From contig MEHQ01004416.1 of NCBI GenBank assembly GCA_008828725.1, positions 62,001 to 126,000 on the forward strand: DNA of 64,000 bases. Direction: 5' to 3'. The notes beneath the pieces were generated by a model. That model ran no database searches. It saw only the letters and a program-made list of their open reading frames with translations, and had not been told where the DNA came from. Made by a program: the position numbers and the translations under genes. How positions within the stretch are numbered: the stretch's first letter is position 1; every line of letters starts with the position of its first letter. Source of the stretch: Saccharina japonica (Eukaryota > Sar > Phaeophyceae > Laminariales > Laminariaceae). Positions 62,151-64,000 of the stretch are shown here, in pieces.

Positions 62151-62775
62151 TGGAGTAGGTTGAGTTCAGTTGACTCCCAGTAGGTTGGAAGGAAGTGGGT
62201 TGAGGTCAGTTGAGCTAGGATGGGATGAGGTGAGTTGAGATCAGTTGAGTTATAGGTTGGAATGAGGTGGGTTGGGTCGGGTTGGGTTGCAATGGGGTGG
62301 GTTGCGTTGGGTTTAGGTGGAATCAGGTGGGTAGGGGTTGGGTCTAGTTGGAGCGGGTTGGGTTGGGTTTAGTTGGAATGAGGTGGGTTGGGTTGGGTTG
62401 GGTTGGGTTTGACAGGAATAAGGCGGGTTGGGTCGGGTTGGGTTTAGTGCGAACTAGGTCGGTTAGGTTGGTTTTAGTTGGAACGCGGTGGGTCGCGTTG
62501 GGCATGACTGCAATAGCGCAGGTTGCCTTGGGTTTAGTTGGGATGGGGTGACTTGAGTTCAGCTGAGTTAGGTTGGAATAAGGTGGGTATAAAATAGGCG
62601 TTGGGTATAATTGCAGTGGGGTGGACTGCGCTGAGTCTAGTTGGAATGAGATGCAGGCTGCGTTGGGTTTAGTTGGCATGAGGTGGGTCGATTTGTGTTC
62701 AGATGGAATGAGGTGGGTCGAGTTGGGTTTACTAGATGGAATGAGGTGGGTTGGGTTCGGTTCGGTTGGAAAGGG
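62150..62775 (+). repeat. ~600-bp minisatellite (GGTTGGGTTTAGTTGGAATGAGGTGG)
   Basis: About 20 degenerate units of roughly 30 bases, all G/T-rich on the plus strand. The open frames on both strands follow from the composition. Confidence 0.9.
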
Positions 62776-62819
62776 GTGCTGTCGACCGATGCTCCATGAG
62801 TAGGGTAGGACGTTCACTG

Positions 62820-62960
62820 TTGTCAAAAGCTGAAGATATTTTATCTAAATGGTTCAGGGAGTTGGAGCCTCCCGCGAGCTGACCGGACGAGAGATTGCCG
62901 GGTTCAAGTCGAGTACGCGTTGATATATTGCCGTCTACCCCCCTGAGCAGAACCACAGTC
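62820..62960 (+). mobile_element. possible tRNA-like SINE remnant
   Basis: TAAATGGTTCAGGGAGTTGG AGC resembles an A-box region and GCCGGGTTCAAGTC a B box about 50 bases later. No cloverleaf and no poly-A tail. Confidence 0.35.
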
Positions 62961-63199
62961 GTATGGGAAAGCTAGCCGGACGAAGATCGAGAGATCATCG
63001 TGAACACGCGTCTGAAGGGGCAAGGGTTTTCGTTAATTCTTGCCTATAAGGGTGGGGACAGAGATCTGCTGGCCGCAACAAGAAGAAGAAGTTTCGCTGG
63101 GGTGGGGTGGGTTGAGATACCGCGTGAACTACTGCCCTGTACAGAAGCATACCCTGCCCGACTCAACCTCCGGCTACAGCAGTAGGCCTTCCCCGAAAC

Positions 63200-63285
63200 A
63201 GTCACGGGGGGGGGGGGGGGGGTTTGAATTTAGGGGGGGGGGGGGGGTGGGGGGGAAACAAAAAAAAAAAAAAAAAAAAAACGCG
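63200..63285. repeat. poly-G and poly-A tracts
   Basis: Two G tracts (18 and 14 bases) and an A21 tract in the first intron of the ankyrin gene. Confidence 0.9.
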
Positions 63286-63373
63286 TTTTATCCCCTCTAC
63301 CCTTTTATCTCACCATCGCGTAACCCCCCCCCTGCTCCCCCCTGCACCCCCGAGACACAAAACGCGGACCCAC

Positions 63374-64000
63374 CTTCGACGCGGCGTGGGCGCAGGTCCT
63401 CCAGTCCCACGGACACCCTATCGCCCTGGCGTACCGCAAGGTGGCCAGGTGACCCCCCGCCGCGGCTCGCGCGCACACCATGGGCCCCCACGAGCACCCG
63501 CTAGAGCGCGCCCAGCCCAGCCGCGACGGCGACTGAACGGCGGCGTTGAGGCTCGTCTCCGGCGGCCTCGCGACCCCCCAAGCACCCCTCCAGCTCCTGG
63601 AAACCCCGGCCACAAAGAGGAAGCCGTCCCCCGACGCGAAGTCCATGACGCGGCGCAGCACAGAGGGTTCTCCGCCGGCTAGCGGGGCCGCGGGGGTCGG
63701 GTGGAGGGCAAGCAGCAGCGGCGAAGGCGGCATCATTCGGACGCCGTTGACCAAGGCGCCGCCACCGTTGCTGGCGCCATGGCCGTTGCTGGCGCCATGG
63801 TCGTTGGCGCCGAGGTTGCCAGCGCCGTGGCTGCCGAAGCCCCCGCCTCCACTACCGCTCTGAAAAGAGTTGCCCCTGTCAAAGCTGGTGGCTCCCAAGC
63901 GGCCACCAAAGCGTCCGCCGAAGCGCCCCCCGGAGCGCCCACCGAGCAAGGATGTACCGGCGAGCCCGTTCGAGGGCTTTCTCCGGTGGGTGCTAGAGTT
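63374..64000 (-). CDS. ankyrin-repeat protein, 5' exon (partial, runs off the window)
   Basis: The frame is open from the window edge. It begins with a Gly/Arg/Ser-rich stretch (GGRSGGRFGGRFGGRLGATSF) and an Asn/Gly/Ala repeat, then VLRRVMDFASGDGFLFVAGV SRSWRGAW, a short leader of the kind that precedes ankyrin repeats in many algal GCPW proteins and vaguely F-box-like. The repeats follow: WARSSGCSWGPMVCARAAAG GHLATLRYARAIGCPWDWRT CAHAASK. Donor AAG|GTGGGT at 63373 ends the exon in phase 0. This is the N-terminal part of a gene read toward lower coordinates. The start codon lies beyond position 64000 or at one of the early Met/Leu codons. Confidence 0.75.

Noticed and set aside
62344-62826. 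160-codon minus-strand frame rich in Pro/Thr/Asn (KPNPTQ)
   Set aside because: It is the translation of the GGGTTGGGTTTAG minisatellite, not a gene with independent support.
63305-63949. Treating the 214-codon frame at the right edge as a complete protein
   Set aside because: Its first codon is TTG and the frame continues open to the window edge; its last 20 residues lie beyond a good splice donor and read as intron.

Overview
Eukaryotic, repeat-dominated DNA. Spliceosomal exon edges, ankyrin repeats of the GCPW type, a TTAGGG-type interstitial telomere tract and many miniature transposons point to an alga. The ankyrin style (repeats ending in GCPWD..TC..AA..GHLEVLQWA) is one I associate with brown algae and other stramenopiles, so a brown-algal or related genome is my best guess (inference, moderate confidence). 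I see no rRNA, no CRISPR array, no prokaryotic operon and no recognisable transposase, integrase or reverse transcriptase: nearly every mobile element here is non-autonomous.

Layout. 1-2489 and 10745-12471 are two copies of one repeat module that starts with an initiator-type tRNA-Met sequence (minus strand) and leads into a long Ser/Ala/Pro-rich ORF (best copy 11349-13268). The first copy carries a 786-bp foldback element that the second lacks. 13.5-17.4 kb is GC-rich and full of coding-like minisatellites. At 17.4-18.1 kb lies the fragment of a NADAR-like domain, cut off by a tRNA-derived SINE.

18-38 kb is a graveyard of MITEs. I separate family A (TIR GTGCTACGATAGAGGT, about 25 copies over the whole window), B (TIR CTGGTGCTAC, G-rich), C (TIR CTAAGGGCCCGTTTTAACGA-like, palindromic), D (TIR ATTACGGGGGACCATAG) and an 85-bp TTAA-targeting micro-MITE. 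They are repeatedly nested in one another. Inside one family A copy sits the most striking object: four near-identical 362-bp units (34213-35660), each rich in hairpins and each carrying a 106-codon ATG ORF.

38-53 kb holds local tandem duplications, microsatellites and minisatellites, one small ORF starting MGCSSSK (an N-myristoylation/palmitoylation signature), a possible 118-residue ORF with a polyadenylation signal, and a 1.09-kb tandem duplication with an odd divergence pattern.

53.8-64 kb, minus strand, holds ankyrin-repeat exons, probably of one long gene or a cluster of related genes. The 5' exon runs off the right edge. Its introns are packed with poly-G-bordered ~520-bp repeats, MITEs and simple repeats. 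The last two exons join in frame across an 866-bp intron that contains one whole poly-G-bordered element.

Ambiguous bases at 1417, 4956, 40127-40128 and 56408, and the abundance of one-base differences between repeat copies, mean that small frame breaks should be read with caution.
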